From: Gammaproteobacteria bacterium | GTDB taxonomy: Bacteria; Pseudomonadota; Gammaproteobacteria; GCA-001735895 | Length of the DNA stretch: 13,009 nucleotides | Reading direction: 5' to 3' | Assembly (NCBI GenBank): GCA_003645435.1 | Contig: QNFD01000033.1 | Span: forward strand, 1-13,009 | In this document: positions 6,017 through 13,009 of the stretch, one piece after another | How positions within the stretch are numbered: the stretch's first letter is position 1 | Layout of the letters: every line of letters begins with the position of its first letter | Notes under the pieces: model-generated | What the model was told of the DNA's origin: nothing | Database searches by the model: none | What the model saw: only the letters and a program-made list of their open reading frames with translations | Position numbers and translations under genes: made by a program

Positions 6017-7144
6017 ATGATTTATGTCCAGCATTTGCTCGGTATCGGGCACCTGCGGCGTACATCCTTTCTCGCCAATGCATTCGCGATTCATGATTTC
6101 GAGGTTCACCTGGTAACCGGCGGTATGCCGGTTTCGGATTTATCACTGCGCGGCATTGATTGCCACCAATTGCCACCAATGCGCAGTCTTGACGGCCAGT
6201 TTAACCAGTTCGTTGATGAGTTTGGTGATTTGATAAACGCGCACTGGAAACAACAACGATGCAACAGGCTACTCAGACTTTTCGATGATTTATCACCCGA
6301 CGCACTGATTACAGAAACCTTCCCGTTTGGACGCCGCATGATGCGGTTTGAATTATTACCCTTGTTGAAGGCCGCCAGGCAACAGGATTCATCACCCCTG
6401 GTAATCGCGTCACTTCGCGATATTTTACAGCCCAAGAGCAAGCTGGGGCGTGACGAGGAAATCCACGCGCTGGTCGAGTCGTATTTCGACAAAATACTGG
6501 TGCACGGCGATGAACGATATGCCACCCTGGGTGATACCTACTCGCTGGCCAGCGAAATAGCTCATAAAACCTTTTATACTGGTTATATCAGCGAACCCGC
6601 CGCTAGTGAACAAATTCGTCCCGGCAACGAGAACGAAGTACTGGTTTCCGGCGGCGGGGGCGCGGTCAGTTTTCGATTATTAAAAACTGCAATAGATGCC
6701 AGACCTTTGTCGAAATTGAATCGACATACCTGGCGGTTGCTGGCGGGCCATGGTATCGATGCGAATAGCTTCGCGCAATTGCAAAACGCCGCGGGTAGGG
6801 GAATCATCGTTGAACGCAATCGCAGCGACTTCCAGGCACTGTTAAAGCAATGCGCTGTTTCGATATCTCAGGCAGGCTATAACACTGTTTGCGACATATT
6901 GAGAACCGGCGCTCGTGCAGTCATGGTGCCATTTTCAGACGCAGATGAAGTTGAACAAAGCTTACGTGCAAGACTATTACAGCAACACGATCGCGTGATT
7001 TCACTGGAACAGCAGGCACTCACAGCCGAGTCCCTGGCAACGGCGGTCGACCTGGCCAGTGAAATGCCCCGGCAATCAATCGATATGCGCATGGATGGCG
7101 CCAATGTCAGCGCGGGCTTGCTGCAAGAGTGGCTGAATGTCTGA
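6017..7144 (+). CDS. MurG-like glycosyltransferase (GT28/COG4671 type), second of the pair
   Basis: This 375-aa GT-B protein is related in plan to the preceding gene but clearly diverged. The N-terminal loop is YVQHLLGIGHLRR (residues 3-15) and the junction motif is FYTGY (186-190). The donor-site glycine run is SGGGG (211-215), and AGYNTVCDIL (286-295) has Asp where the first enzyme has Glu. It then has VMVPFSDADEVEQ. The ATG at 6017 leaves only two residues before the first beta strand. The frame is open upstream through a CTG at 5990, so a slightly longer N-terminus with a non-standard start is possible. It begins 23 nt after the first glycosyltransferase ends and overlaps the deacetylase start by 8 nt. 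A 10-bp direct duplication (6161-6180) lies within the gene without breaking the frame. It probably adds a different sugar to the same glycan. Confidence 0.83.
   Translation: MIYVQHLLGIGHLRRTSFLANAFAIHDFEVHLVTGGMPVSDLSLRGIDCHQLPPMRSLDGQFNQFVDEFGDLINAHWKQQRCNRLLRLFDDLSPDALITETFPFGRRMMRFELLPLLKAARQQDSSPLVIASLRDILQPKSKLGRDEEIHALVESYFDKILVHGDERYATLGDTYSLASEIAHKTFYTGYISEPAASEQIRPGNENEVLVSGGGGAVSFRLLKTAIDARPLSKLNRHTWRLLAGHGIDANSFAQLQNAAGRGIIVERNRSDFQALLKQCAVSISQAGYNTVCDILRTGARAVMVPFSDADEVEQSLRARLLQQHDRVISLEQQALTAESLATAVDLASEMPRQSIDMRMDGANVSAGLLQEWLNV
6161..6180 (+). repeat. 10-bp tandem duplication inside the second glycosyltransferase gene
   Basis: TGCCACCAAT occurs twice head to tail. The encoded stretch (CHQLPPM) reads as normal family sequence, so the duplication appears stable. 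Loss or gain of one unit would shift the frame, but with only two copies slippage should be rare. Confidence 0.6.
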
Positions 7145-7919
7145 TAACGTGCCTTCGGATGCCAGCGCCTGGGCTAGACTGCGGGATGAACTCGATTTGT
7201 GGTCCGACACCGGCAATAGTGCGACCTTCTGGTGGCGCGACGACGATGCAACCGAGGCAACAGCCGAATTAGAGCGGCTCAATTCACTCAGCCAGGACTT
7301 ACGGATCCCGGTGGCATTGGGCGCGATTCCGTCACTGCTGCACAATTCCCTATCCAGGTATTTACGCGAGCGCAACAATTTTACGGTTTTTCAACACGGC
7401 TACTCGCATAGTAGCTACGCTGCCGAGGGCATGAAAAGAATTGAAGTGGGCGGTGAACGCAGTACAGATGAAATTCAAACACAACTGGCGACGGGCTGCG
7501 AGAAACTGCAAGACGCATTTGCCGATCAGTTTTTGCCGGTATTGGTGCCACCCTGGAATCGTATCGAATCACGAACCTATGCGGCTCTGGTGAGTGCCGG
7601 GTTTTGCGGGGTATCATCGATGTGGGCGCGGGCGAACGCATACCCAGCGAAGGGTTTATTGCAGGTTAACACCCATCTCGACCCGGTCAACTGGCGTCAC
7701 GACCGGGGTTTCATAGGAGAATCGAGAGCCATCGCAGATATTTGCAATCACCTCTTTACTCGACGTACGGGTAAGCAGGCGAGTAGCGAGCCTACCGGAA
7801 TATTAACGCACCACCTGGCACAAACCGAAGAAGTCTGGGATTTCGTTCGTAGATTGATGCAGAAGCTGAGCGCGCACCCGGCGGTTGAATGGCTTGATGC
7901 TAGATCGATTTGGAGTTAA
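7137..7919 (+). CDS. Polysaccharide deacetylase family (NodB-like) protein
   Basis: This 260-aa cytosolic-looking protein has no signal peptide. Deacetylase-like landmarks appear in order: FWWRDDDAT (residues 31-39, acidic catalytic/metal residues), FQHGYSHSSY (85-94, with the His87 and His91 HxxxH pair), LVPPWNRI (136-143, the Pro-Trp-Arg loop) and GILTHHLAQ (221-229). Members remove N- or O-acetyl groups from sugars. Without an export signal this one would act on a cytoplasmic or membrane-associated intermediate, before export by the ABC protein encoded at 12509 onward. Its ATG overlaps the end of the second glycosyltransferase by 8 nt (ATGTCTGA), a strong sign of translational coupling. 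It ends the plus-strand operon and faces the convergent epimerase gene across a structured repeat. Confidence 0.82.
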   Translation: MSDNVPSDASAWARLRDELDLWSDTGNSATFWWRDDDATEATAELERLNSLSQDLRIPVALGAIPSLLHNSLSRYLRERNNFTVFQHGYSHSSYAAEGMKRIEVGGERSTDEIQTQLATGCEKLQDAFADQFLPVLVPPWNRIESRTYAALVSAGFCGVSSMWARANAYPAKGLLQVNTHLDPVNWRHDRGFIGESRAIADICNHLFTRRTGKQASSEPTGILTHHLAQTEEVWDFVRRLMQKLSAHPAVEWLDARSIWS

Positions 7920-7945
7920 TGGATGACTTAGTAGTAGCTTTGGAA

Positions 7946-8040
7946 ACCCTCACCCCTGCCCTCGCGAGACGTCGCACCGCCCAGAGGGAGAGGGAGTATT
8001 CTGGTCCCCTCTCCCCCTGGGAGAGGGATAGGGTGAGGGG
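7946..8040. repeat. Long inverted dispersed repeat between convergent genes (CCCTCACCCC type)
   Basis: An outer pair, CCCTCACCCC..CCCTC at 7947-7963 with GAGGG..GGGTGAGGGG at 8023-8040, encloses an inner pair of G-rich and C-rich arms (7979-7995 and 8005-8021). The inner pair could form a stem of about 16 bp with few mismatches. The unit belongs to the CCCTCACCCCAGCCCTCTCCC repeat type seen across proteobacteria (from memory). A half-size copy occurs at 10514-10552. It is the only notable content of the gap between the deacetylase and epimerase stop codons, and could end transcription from both arms by RNA folding despite lacking T-tracts. Confidence 0.6.
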
Positions 8041-8070
8041 AATCATTGACTATCTATCTAACTCCGATCA

Positions 8071-9078
8071 CTAATCCCGATAATAGTCCTTATACCAGTC
8101 TGCGAAAAGCTGCAGGCCCTGCTCTATCGAGGTACTGGGATAATAACCTATCTCATTTTGCAGTGAACTGATATCCGCGTAGGTGTGCTCGACATCGCCG
8201 GGCTGAAGCGGCAATAGCTCTTTCTCGGTTGATTTCCCAAAAGCTTTTTCCATTAACTCGATGTAGCGGAGCAATTCAACCGGTTCGCTATTTCCGATAT
8301 TGTATATTTTCCAGGGTGCGCGACTACTCGAAGGATCAGGCTCGAGACCGCTCCATGCGGGATTACCTGTGGGAACTTTATCCAGGCACTGTACAACACC
8401 GCCGACAATATCATCGATATAGGTAAAATCGCGCCGGTGCTTGCCGTAATTAAACACCTGGATTGGTTCACCCGCGAGAATCGCCCTGGCAAATAATATC
8501 GGCGACATATCGGGCCGCCCCCAGGGCCCGTATACGGTAAAAAATCGTAGCCCGGTGGTCGGTATCCGGTACAGGTGGCTATAACTATGCGCCATTAGCT
8601 CGTTGGCTTTCTTGGTCGCCGCATACAGCGATACCGGATGGTCAACATTATCCTGTGTACTAAAGGGCATGGTTTCGTTGGCGCCATAGACAGAGCTCGA
8701 CGAGGCATAAACAAAATGCTCGATAGCATGCTGCCTGCAGCATTCCAGCAGGTTCGCAAAACCGACTAAATTGCTACTCACGTAGGCACGGGGATTTTCC
8801 AGTGAATAGCGCACACCTGCCTGCGCCGCCATATTAATCACTCGATCAAATTTTTCCTGCTCGAATAGTTCTTCTATTGCCGGCCGATCGGCAATATCAA
8901 TTTTGAAAAATTGGAAATTTCTAAACGCTGCCAATTGCTGTAAACGCGCCTGTTTTAAACTTACCTCGTAATAATCGTTGAGATTATCTATACCAACAAT
9001 CTCGTCACCACGTTCACAAAGAACTTTGCAAATATGATAGCCGATAAAGCCGGCTGCACCGGTAACCAGAACTTTCAT
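8071..9078 (-). CDS. UDP-glucuronate 4-epimerase (extended SDR family)
   Basis: It interconverts UDP-glucuronate and UDP-galacturonate with bound NAD. The 335-aa protein begins with the dinucleotide loop VTGAAGFIG (residues 5-13) and has AAQAGVRYS (84-92), SSSSVYG (126-132) and the catalytic Tyr152-Ala-Ala-Thr-Lys156. [15 protein letters not shown] follows (177-191), then the substrate-binding [11 protein letters not shown] segment. AGVRYS, the length and the DNLNDYY signature after strand 2 match the GalA-forming CapI/LpsL group more than UDP-glucose epimerases. Its ATG overlaps the end of the UDP-glucose dehydrogenase gene (ATGA at 9075-9078), so the product of one enzyme feeds the next. 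Close alternatives are other UDP-hexuronate or GlcNAcA epimerases. Confidence 0.88.
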   Translation of the reverse strand: MKVLVTGAAGFIGYHICKVLCERGDEIVGIDNLNDYYEVSLKQARLQQLAAFRNFQFFKIDIADRPAIEELFEQEKFDRVINMAAQAGVRYSLENPRAYVSSNLVGFANLLECCRQHAIEHFVYASSSSVYGANETMPFSTQDNVDHPVSLYAATKKANELMAHSYSHLYRIPTTGLRFFTVYGPWGRPDMSPILFARAILAGEPIQVFNYGKHRRDFTYIDDIVGGVVQCLDKVPTGNPAWSGLEPDPSSSRAPWKIYNIGNSEPVELLRYIELMEKAFGKSTEKELLPLQPGDVEHTYADISSLQNEIGYYPSTSIEQGLQLFADWYKDYYRD

Positions 9079-10439
9079 TGGATCGCGTTGTTTGTTATGG
9101 ATAGACCCCTGCCGATACCATAGTAAGAAAATCCCAGGCCCTTCATTTTTTCCGGGTCGTATATATTACGCCCGTCAAATATCACCCTGTCGCTGATCTT
9201 CTCGAGCATCTCGTCAAAATTGGGGGACCAGAAGTGATTCCATTCCGTACAAATAATTAGTGCATCGACGCCTTTGAGCGCCTCTTCCTTGGTCCCGCAT
9301 AGCGCCAGGTCTTCCCTGTCGCCATAAATACGCTGGGTTTCCTGCATCGCTTCAGGGTCATAAGCCCGAACCCCGGCACCGCGTTGCCAGAGCCCTTCCA
9401 ATACCACGCGGCTGGTCGCCTCGCGGACATCGTCGGTCTGCGGTTTGAACGACAGGCCCCAAACCGCAAAAGTTTTACCATCCAGGCTAGCGCTCGAATC
9501 CTGCTTACCATAGTATCGATCGACTAATTCCAGCAAATGGCGTTTTTGATGCTCGTTGACCGCCTCTACGGCCTGCAGTATTCGACTCGGATAATCGTGC
9601 GCGTCCGCAGTCCTGATCAGGGCCTGGACATCCTTCGGGAAACACGAACCACCATAACCCGCACCCGGATAAATAAAAGAATAGCCGATGCGCGTATCCG
9701 ATCCAATACCGTGACGAATCTCCTCGATATCCGCACCCAGGCGTTCGGCCAGGTTCGACATTTCATTCATGAAGGAAATTTTGGTTGCGAGCATGCAGTT
9801 GGCCGCGTACTTGGTGAGTTCGGCGCTACGTACACTCATATTTATCATCTTGTCATGATTACGGTTAAAAGGCGCATAAATTTCCCGCATTTTCTCTTCG
9901 GCCCTGATCGAAGTCGTACCAACAACGATACGATCGGGGCGCTTACAGTCGTTGACTGCCGCACCTTCTTTCAGAAACTCGGGATTCGAGACGACGTCAA
10001 ATTCGAAATCAGCACCGCGCTTTGCCAAAACTGATTTAATCCTGTGATCAACCTTATCCGCGGTACCGACCGGCACGGTGGACTTGTTCACCACTGTTTT
10101 ATAGCCATCCATGTGTACGCCGATAGTTTCTGCGACTTCCAGCACATATTGCAAATCTGCCGAACCGTCTTCATCGGGAGGGGTACCGACTGCAATAAAT
10201 ATGGTATCGCTATTTTCGACGGCTTCCTGCGCATCGATAGTAAAATGCAAACGACCCGCATCGTAACCGGCTACTACGAGCGACTCCAGCCCGGGTTCGT
10301 AAATATGGACAATCCCTTTTTTGAGTCTTTCTACCTTGTCTTCATCGATATCGACACAGATGACATTATGCCCGGCATCGGCAAGTACCGCCCCCTGAAC
10401 CAGACCGACATAGCCGGTTCCAAATATTGCAATATTCAT
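9075..10439 (-). CDS. ugd: UDP-glucose 6-dehydrogenase
   Basis: It oxidises UDP-glucose to UDP-glucuronate with two NAD+, in the cytoplasm. The 454-aa length is typical. Signatures are the N-terminal IFGTGYVGL (residues 5-13), IYEPGLE (46-52), [15 protein letters not shown] (82-96), NKSTVPVGT (118-126), [10 protein letters not shown] (152-161), [10 protein letters not shown] with Lys210 and Asn214, and [12 protein letters not shown] (259-270) with the catalytic Cys266. The C-terminal UDP-binding domain has [17 protein letters not shown]. It is followed without a gap by the epimerase. Upstream, a 79-nt space with a 10-bp palindrome separates it from the phosphatase gene, so it may have its own promoter or be read through. 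A purine-rich AGAGAG lies about 10 nt before the ATG. Confidence 0.95.
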   Translation of the reverse strand: MNIAIFGTGYVGLVQGAVLADAGHNVICVDIDEDKVERLKKGIVHIYEPGLESLVVAGYDAGRLHFTIDAQEAVENSDTIFIAVGTPPDEDGSADLQYVLEVAETIGVHMDGYKTVVNKSTVPVGTADKVDHRIKSVLAKRGADFEFDVVSNPEFLKEGAAVNDCKRPDRIVVGTTSIRAEEKMREIYAPFNRNHDKMINMSVRSAELTKYAANCMLATKISFMNEMSNLAERLGADIEEIRHGIGSDTRIGYSFIYPGAGYGGSCFPKDVQALIRTADAHDYPSRILQAVEAVNEHQKRHLLELVDRYYGKQDSSASLDGKTFAVWGLSFKPQTDDVREATSRVVLEGLWQRGAGVRAYDPEAMQETQRIYGDREDLALCGTKEEALKGVDALIICTEWNHFWSPNFDEMLEKISDRVIFDGRNIYDPEKMKGLGFSYYGIGRGLSITNNAIQ

Positions 10440-10490
10440 TCTTGATAACTCTCTGATCTATTAACTAAAATCCTATACCATGAGGCGAAT

Positions 10491-10514
10491 AAGCTCCATA
10501 TAAATATGGAGCTT
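10491..10514. terminator. Perfect 10-bp hairpin between the phosphatase and ugd genes
   Basis: AAGCTCCATA (10491-10500) and TATGGAGCTT (10505-10514) form a perfect 10-bp stem with a TAAA loop. On the minus strand it lies just after the phosphatase stop and is followed by CTTATTCG, only a weak T-run. It could be a partial terminator, an mRNA 3' stabiliser, or an operator-like palindrome ahead of ugd. It is not a strong classic terminator. Confidence 0.4.
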
Positions 10515-10552
10515 ACCCTCACCCCAGCCCTCTCCCAGAGGGAGAGGGGGAG
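10514..10552. repeat. Half-copy of the CCCTCACCCC repeat, overlapping the phosphatase 3' end
   Basis: TACCCTCACCCCAGCCCTC followed by TCCCAGAGGGAGAGGGG matches the left part of the repeat at 7946-8040. Internal pairing of CCCTCTCCC with GGGAGAGGG gives a compact stem. The repeat runs into the coding sequence and supplies the last residues and stop codon of the histidine phosphatase. Confidence 0.7.
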
Positions 10553-11133
10553 TAGCTGAAACTAATGCTCTCGTATCTATCCAGCAGTTTACCCGAGTCA
10601 CTGAAATGAAAAACGTGACCACCGTCCCAATCGAACTTCACTGGCGACTCACCGCGCATATCCCAATCCCTGGCCAGCGCGTAAAAACAGCGGATAATAC
10701 CTTTATGTGATACCGCGGCGCAGTCTTCTCCTTTCAATGCCAGCTGTTTCAGCCAGGTTTGGATCCTCTGCTGTACCTGTTCCGGGCTTTCTCCGCCGGG
10801 CGGCCTGAAATCACGTCCACGGGCCTCGTTTTGGCGCATTTCGTCGCCGAGACGTTTTCGTAAAGGTTTGAGGATTTCTCCCTCCCAGTCTCCCCAGTGC
10901 ATTTCGATGAGCGCTGACTCGACAACAGGATTATTAATTCCCATTAGCGCTGCGGTTTCACGGGCCCGCCGTAACGGACTGGTGTACCAGGTCATCTGGC
11001 GTAACTCGAGCGGAAGCTGACGTCTTTTCACCTGCTCGACTCCGAGCTCGCTCAAAGGGTTATCAATGCGCCCCTGAATGCGCTTGATCGCATTCCACTC
11101 GGTGGGACCATGTCGAACCAGAACGATCTTCAT
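10519..11133 (-). CDS. Histidine phosphatase family protein (phosphoglycerate-mutase-like fold)
   Basis: This 204-aa soluble phosphohydrolase has the branch-defining motif VRHGPTEWN (residues 6-14), with His8 as the phospho-acceptor. The supporting residues are Arg58 region SPLRRARETA (52-61), Glu77 in ALIEMHWGDWEG (proton donor), and His143 in AVSHKGIIR. Family members dephosphorylate sugars, nucleotides, cobalamin precursors or proteins, and the substrate cannot be assigned. Being translationally coupled (ATGA overlap at 11130-11133) to a glycosyltransferase suggests a sugar phosphate or phospholipid-linked intermediate. The last residues, SPSPSGRGLG, are translated from a dispersed DNA repeat and are not part of the fold, so the ancestral stop probably lay slightly upstream. 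Confidence 0.85.
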   Translation of the reverse strand: MKIVLVRHGPTEWNAIKRIQGRIDNPLSELGVEQVKRRQLPLELRQMTWYTSPLRRARETAALMGINNPVVESALIEMHWGDWEGEILKPLRKRLGDEMRQNEARGRDFRPPGGESPEQVQQRIQTWLKQLALKGEDCAAVSHKGIIRCFYALARDWDMRGESPVKFDWDGGHVFHFSDSGKLLDRYESISFSYSPSPSGRGLG

Positions 11134-12377
11134 GACCTGATATCAGGTTTCACGCTAGCGCCAAGTTTTTCGACTAATTGATCGATGCCGCCATCGAGTG
11201 AAAAATGCTCACGGACATGTGCCTCTCCAGCTTCAGCCAGGCTTAATCGTAGCCCTGGATCAGTAATCAGTTTGAACAACGCCTGCCCGAGGGCATCACT
11301 GTCTTTTTCGGTCACCAGCCAACCGGTTTTAGCGTGCTCGATCAATTCGGGAATTCCGGATATATCGGTAGACAGGCAGGCAAGTCGCTGGCTCGCTGCC
11401 TCCATTAGCACGTTGGGCAGACCGTCACGATCACCATCCGCGGATATCTGGCTCGGCAACACAAACAGATCTGCGTTTCGATAGCAGGCCAACACCTCGG
11501 TTTGCGGCAGGCCGCCAAGCCATTTAATACGCCCGCTTAAACCCATTGATTTGGCACTGGCCTTTAGTTTTTCGAGTAATTCACCCCCGCCAATATGGGT
11601 AAACTCCCAGTGCAGGTCCGCTGGTAGCGCAACCAGGGCATCGAGCAGGCACTGGTAACCTTTCTTATCAACCGCGCGCCCAACCGAAACCAGCCTCACT
11701 GGGTTCTGCGCATCGCTACCGTCTCGATACTCTACAGGGGTTTCATTGTCTGGAAACCGCTTAAAGTCGAGGCCGTGGTAAACCAGACTTATTTTGTCGG
11801 CACCATCGGACAAATTTCTTAAATGTTCCGCGTTCACAGCAGTACAGGTAACTACCCATTTCGCGTTGGCAATTTTCTGCCGTTTCTCCCAGTCCTCGAT
11901 GGTCCAGATATCCTTGGCGTGGGCGGATATGCTCCAGGGCCTTTGTGTAATCAGGCTGGCATAAAGGCATACCGATGACGGGGTATGCATAAAGTGTGCG
12001 TAATAATGGCTAACGGACGCCGGCGTATCGCACGCCAGCACCAGCGCCTGGGCAAACCGACGAAATCGATTAATCGTGAAATCGCGTCGAAAATCACGAA
12101 CAAACATGCGTTTGGCCTGTCTATACCCGGGTAGTTTGCGTACCTGCCACCAGGCCTTTATCACCCTTGGGATATCATCGCTTACGTATTCTGGAAGATA
12201 GTTGACTGATGCTTCTATTTCAGCGTGAACTGGATGGCTCGCCGGATCGGTCGGGTGGCGCAGCGAAAAAAGGCACAGGCGAAAGCCCCGCATTTCGAGG
12301 GCTCGGATTTCCTGGGCGATAAAGGTTTCCGACAGGCGTGGATATCCTTTAAGTATGATGGCCACGGTAGCGGACAT
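11130..12377 (-). CDS. GT4-family glycosyltransferase
   Basis: This 415-aa retaining GT-B enzyme resembles colanic-acid-type WcaL glycosyltransferases. The N-terminal half has LKGYPRLSETFIAQEIRAL (residues 9-27), a hallmark of that group, and HYYAHFMHTPS. The C-terminal donor half has RLVSVGRAVDKKGY (228-241, with Arg234 and Lys239 for the donor phosphates). DGLPNVLMEAA (318-328) carries Glu326, with Asp318 in place of the usual first Glu of the E-x7-E motif. SGIPELIEH completes the site. It would add a sugar from a nucleotide donor at the cytoplasmic membrane face, possibly using the UDP-GlcA or UDP-GalA made by the downstream genes. It is the first gene of the minus-strand arm and is coupled by a 4-nt overlap to the phosphatase. 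Confidence 0.9.
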   Translation of the reverse strand: MSATVAIILKGYPRLSETFIAQEIRALEMRGFRLCLFSLRHPTDPASHPVHAEIEASVNYLPEYVSDDIPRVIKAWWQVRKLPGYRQAKRMFVRDFRRDFTINRFRRFAQALVLACDTPASVSHYYAHFMHTPSSVCLYASLITQRPWSISAHAKDIWTIEDWEKRQKIANAKWVVTCTAVNAEHLRNLSDGADKISLVYHGLDFKRFPDNETPVEYRDGSDAQNPVRLVSVGRAVDKKGYQCLLDALVALPADLHWEFTHIGGGELLEKLKASAKSMGLSGRIKWLGGLPQTEVLACYRNADLFVLPSQISADGDRDGLPNVLMEAASQRLACLSTDISGIPELIEHAKTGWLVTEKDSDALGQALFKLITDPGLRLSLAEAGEAHVREHFSLDGGIDQLVEKLGASVKPDIRS

Positions 12378-12508
12378 TTATGCGTGCAAACCTGCATTTG
12401 ATTAATAGTTGTTGATCGGCGATAGTACACTGGTGCCGGGTTCGACGCTATCGACTCCACAAAAACCCCGCGGTTCGCTAACGCCGACAACAGGAAAAAA
12501 CAGGTCGT
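12378..12508. promoter_or_regulatory. Divergent regulatory gap between GT4 gene and ABC exporter gene
   Basis: These 131 bases separate two divergent genes and so should hold both promoters. On the plus strand TTGATT (12398-12403) and GATAGT (12421-12426) with a 17-nt spacer form a mediocre sigma70 candidate (4 of 6 in each box). No convincing minus-strand promoter was found. I see no clear CRP-type palindrome (TGTGA-N6-TCACA). Confidence 0.3.
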
Positions 12509-13009
12509 ATGGAACCCTCTATTTATCGGTATATATTAAACCACAGCCGTAACGATCAGATTGCGCTTGTCCTGTTGTCGTTAATTTCACTGCCGGTGGT
12601 CTACATTACCCTGGAATTACCCAAAAAAATTATCAATATGCTTGAAGGAATAGATATTCCGGAAAGCGTTTTGGGTTACCCGGTTGATCAGTTCAGCTAT
12701 TTAATGCTGCTTAGTTTTGCCTTCCTGTTCGCGGTACTGGTCAACGGCGGCATCAAATACTTTATCAACGTATATCGCGGCGCGCTTGGCGAAAGGCTGT
12801 TATGGCGTTTTCGTTACGAGTTATACGAACGTATTCTGAGATTTCCGATACCCCATTTCAAGCGCGTTTCCCAGGGCGAGCTAATCCCGATGATCACTGC
12901 CGAAACCGAACCCCTGGGGGAATTTATCGGTGAATCCTATACCCTGCCAGTGTTCCAGGGTGGCATACTATTTACCTATCTATTTTTTATTTTCCAGCAG
13001 GATACATAT
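12509..13009 (+). CDS. ABC exporter membrane domain, N-terminal part (3' end outside window)
   Basis: The frame from ATG 12509 stays open for 167 codons to the window edge. It encodes the beginning of a type I ABC exporter transmembrane domain (PF00664-like). A short cytoplasmic start (MEPSIYRYILNHSRNDQ) leads into hydrophobic segments at about residues 18-37 and 70-95. The first intracellular loop follows, GERLLWRFRYELYERILRFPIPHF, with SQGELIPMITAETEPL before the next membrane helix. The ATP-binding domain would lie beyond the window. Half-size exporters of this kind move lipid-linked oligosaccharides (PglK, MsbA types), which fits the neighbouring glycosyltransferases. From memory, close relatives in alphaproteobacteria sit beside COG4671 glycosyltransferases and deacetylases, and some carry a fused cyclic-nucleotide-binding domain. 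That cannot be checked here. AGG lies 4 nt before the start. Confidence 0.85.
   Translation, partial: MEPSIYRYILNHSRNDQIALVLLSLISLPVVYITLELPKKIINMLEGIDIPESVLGYPVDQFSYLMLLSFAFLFAVLVNGGIKYFINVYRGALGERLLWRFRYELYERILRFPIPHFKRVSQGELIPMITAETEPLGEFIGESYTLPVFQGGILFTYLFFIFQQDTY

Noticed and set aside
6161..6180. Phase-variation switch from the 10-bp tandem repeat
   Set aside because: There are only two copies, and the encoded sequence fits the family, so there is no sign of a working contingency locus.
6106..6525. 139-codon minus-strand frame
   Set aside because: It is antisense to the second glycosyltransferase, Ser/Arg-rich as expected for a shadow frame, with no promoter or ribosome site.
9537..10445. 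Two long plus-strand frames (165 and 133 codons) opposite ugd
   Set aside because: They are antisense to a full-length, motif-complete UDP-glucose dehydrogenase and show no domain pattern of their own.
1..13009. Defence system or prophage content
   Set aside because: No nuclease, methyltransferase, toxin-antitoxin, integrase or phage structural gene is visible. The HD protein and cyclic-nucleotide-binding protein could recall CBASS/Pycsar parts, but the cyclase is a six-helix membrane class III enzyme of the ordinary signalling type, and there is no recognisable effector.

Overview
The window reads as an environmental gammaproteobacterium. This is inferred from gene content and from the dispersed intergenic repeat types. 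Base composition is close to balanced by eye and the codon style looks uniform. No rRNA, tRNA, CRISPR array or intact transposase gene was seen.

Layout. Bases 1-734 hold the C-terminal third of a molybdopterin oxidoreductase. A repeat-rich gap follows, then pncC on the minus strand (959-1450). Next on the plus strand come a stand-alone cyclic-nucleotide-binding protein (1670-2140, possibly from 1610) and an HD-type phosphohydrolase (2161-2811). A membrane-bound class III nucleotide cyclase lies on the minus strand (3047-4381). It is bracketed by two small terminal-inverted-repeat elements without transposase genes (2813-3031 and 4495-4706). From 4785 to the window end lies a glycan synthesis and export locus.

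The glycan locus has a plus-strand arm and a minus-strand arm that converge at about 7920-8070. The plus arm carries two consecutive MurG-like (GT28/COG4671-type) glycosyltransferases and a polysaccharide deacetylase. The minus arm, read from 12377 down, carries a GT4 glycosyltransferase, a histidine phosphatase, UDP-glucose 6-dehydrogenase and a UDP-glucuronate 4-epimerase. An ABC exporter subunit starts divergently at 12509 and runs off the window. The dehydrogenase and epimerase together would supply UDP-GlcA and UDP-GalA. The three glycosyltransferases would assemble a glycan, the deacetylase would trim it, and the ABC protein would move it, probably lipid-linked, across the inner membrane.

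The most interesting idea is that the cyclase and the stand-alone cyclic-nucleotide receptor form a signalling module next to the glycan locus. The receptor keeps the phosphate-binding-cassette residues but has no output domain. This link is inference from neighbourhood only. Other points: pncC and the cyclase have good promoters placed so close to their ATGs that the messages would be leaderless or nearly so. The phosphatase takes its last residues and stop codon from a dispersed repeat. The cyclase has Gln where the adenine-recognising Lys normally sits.
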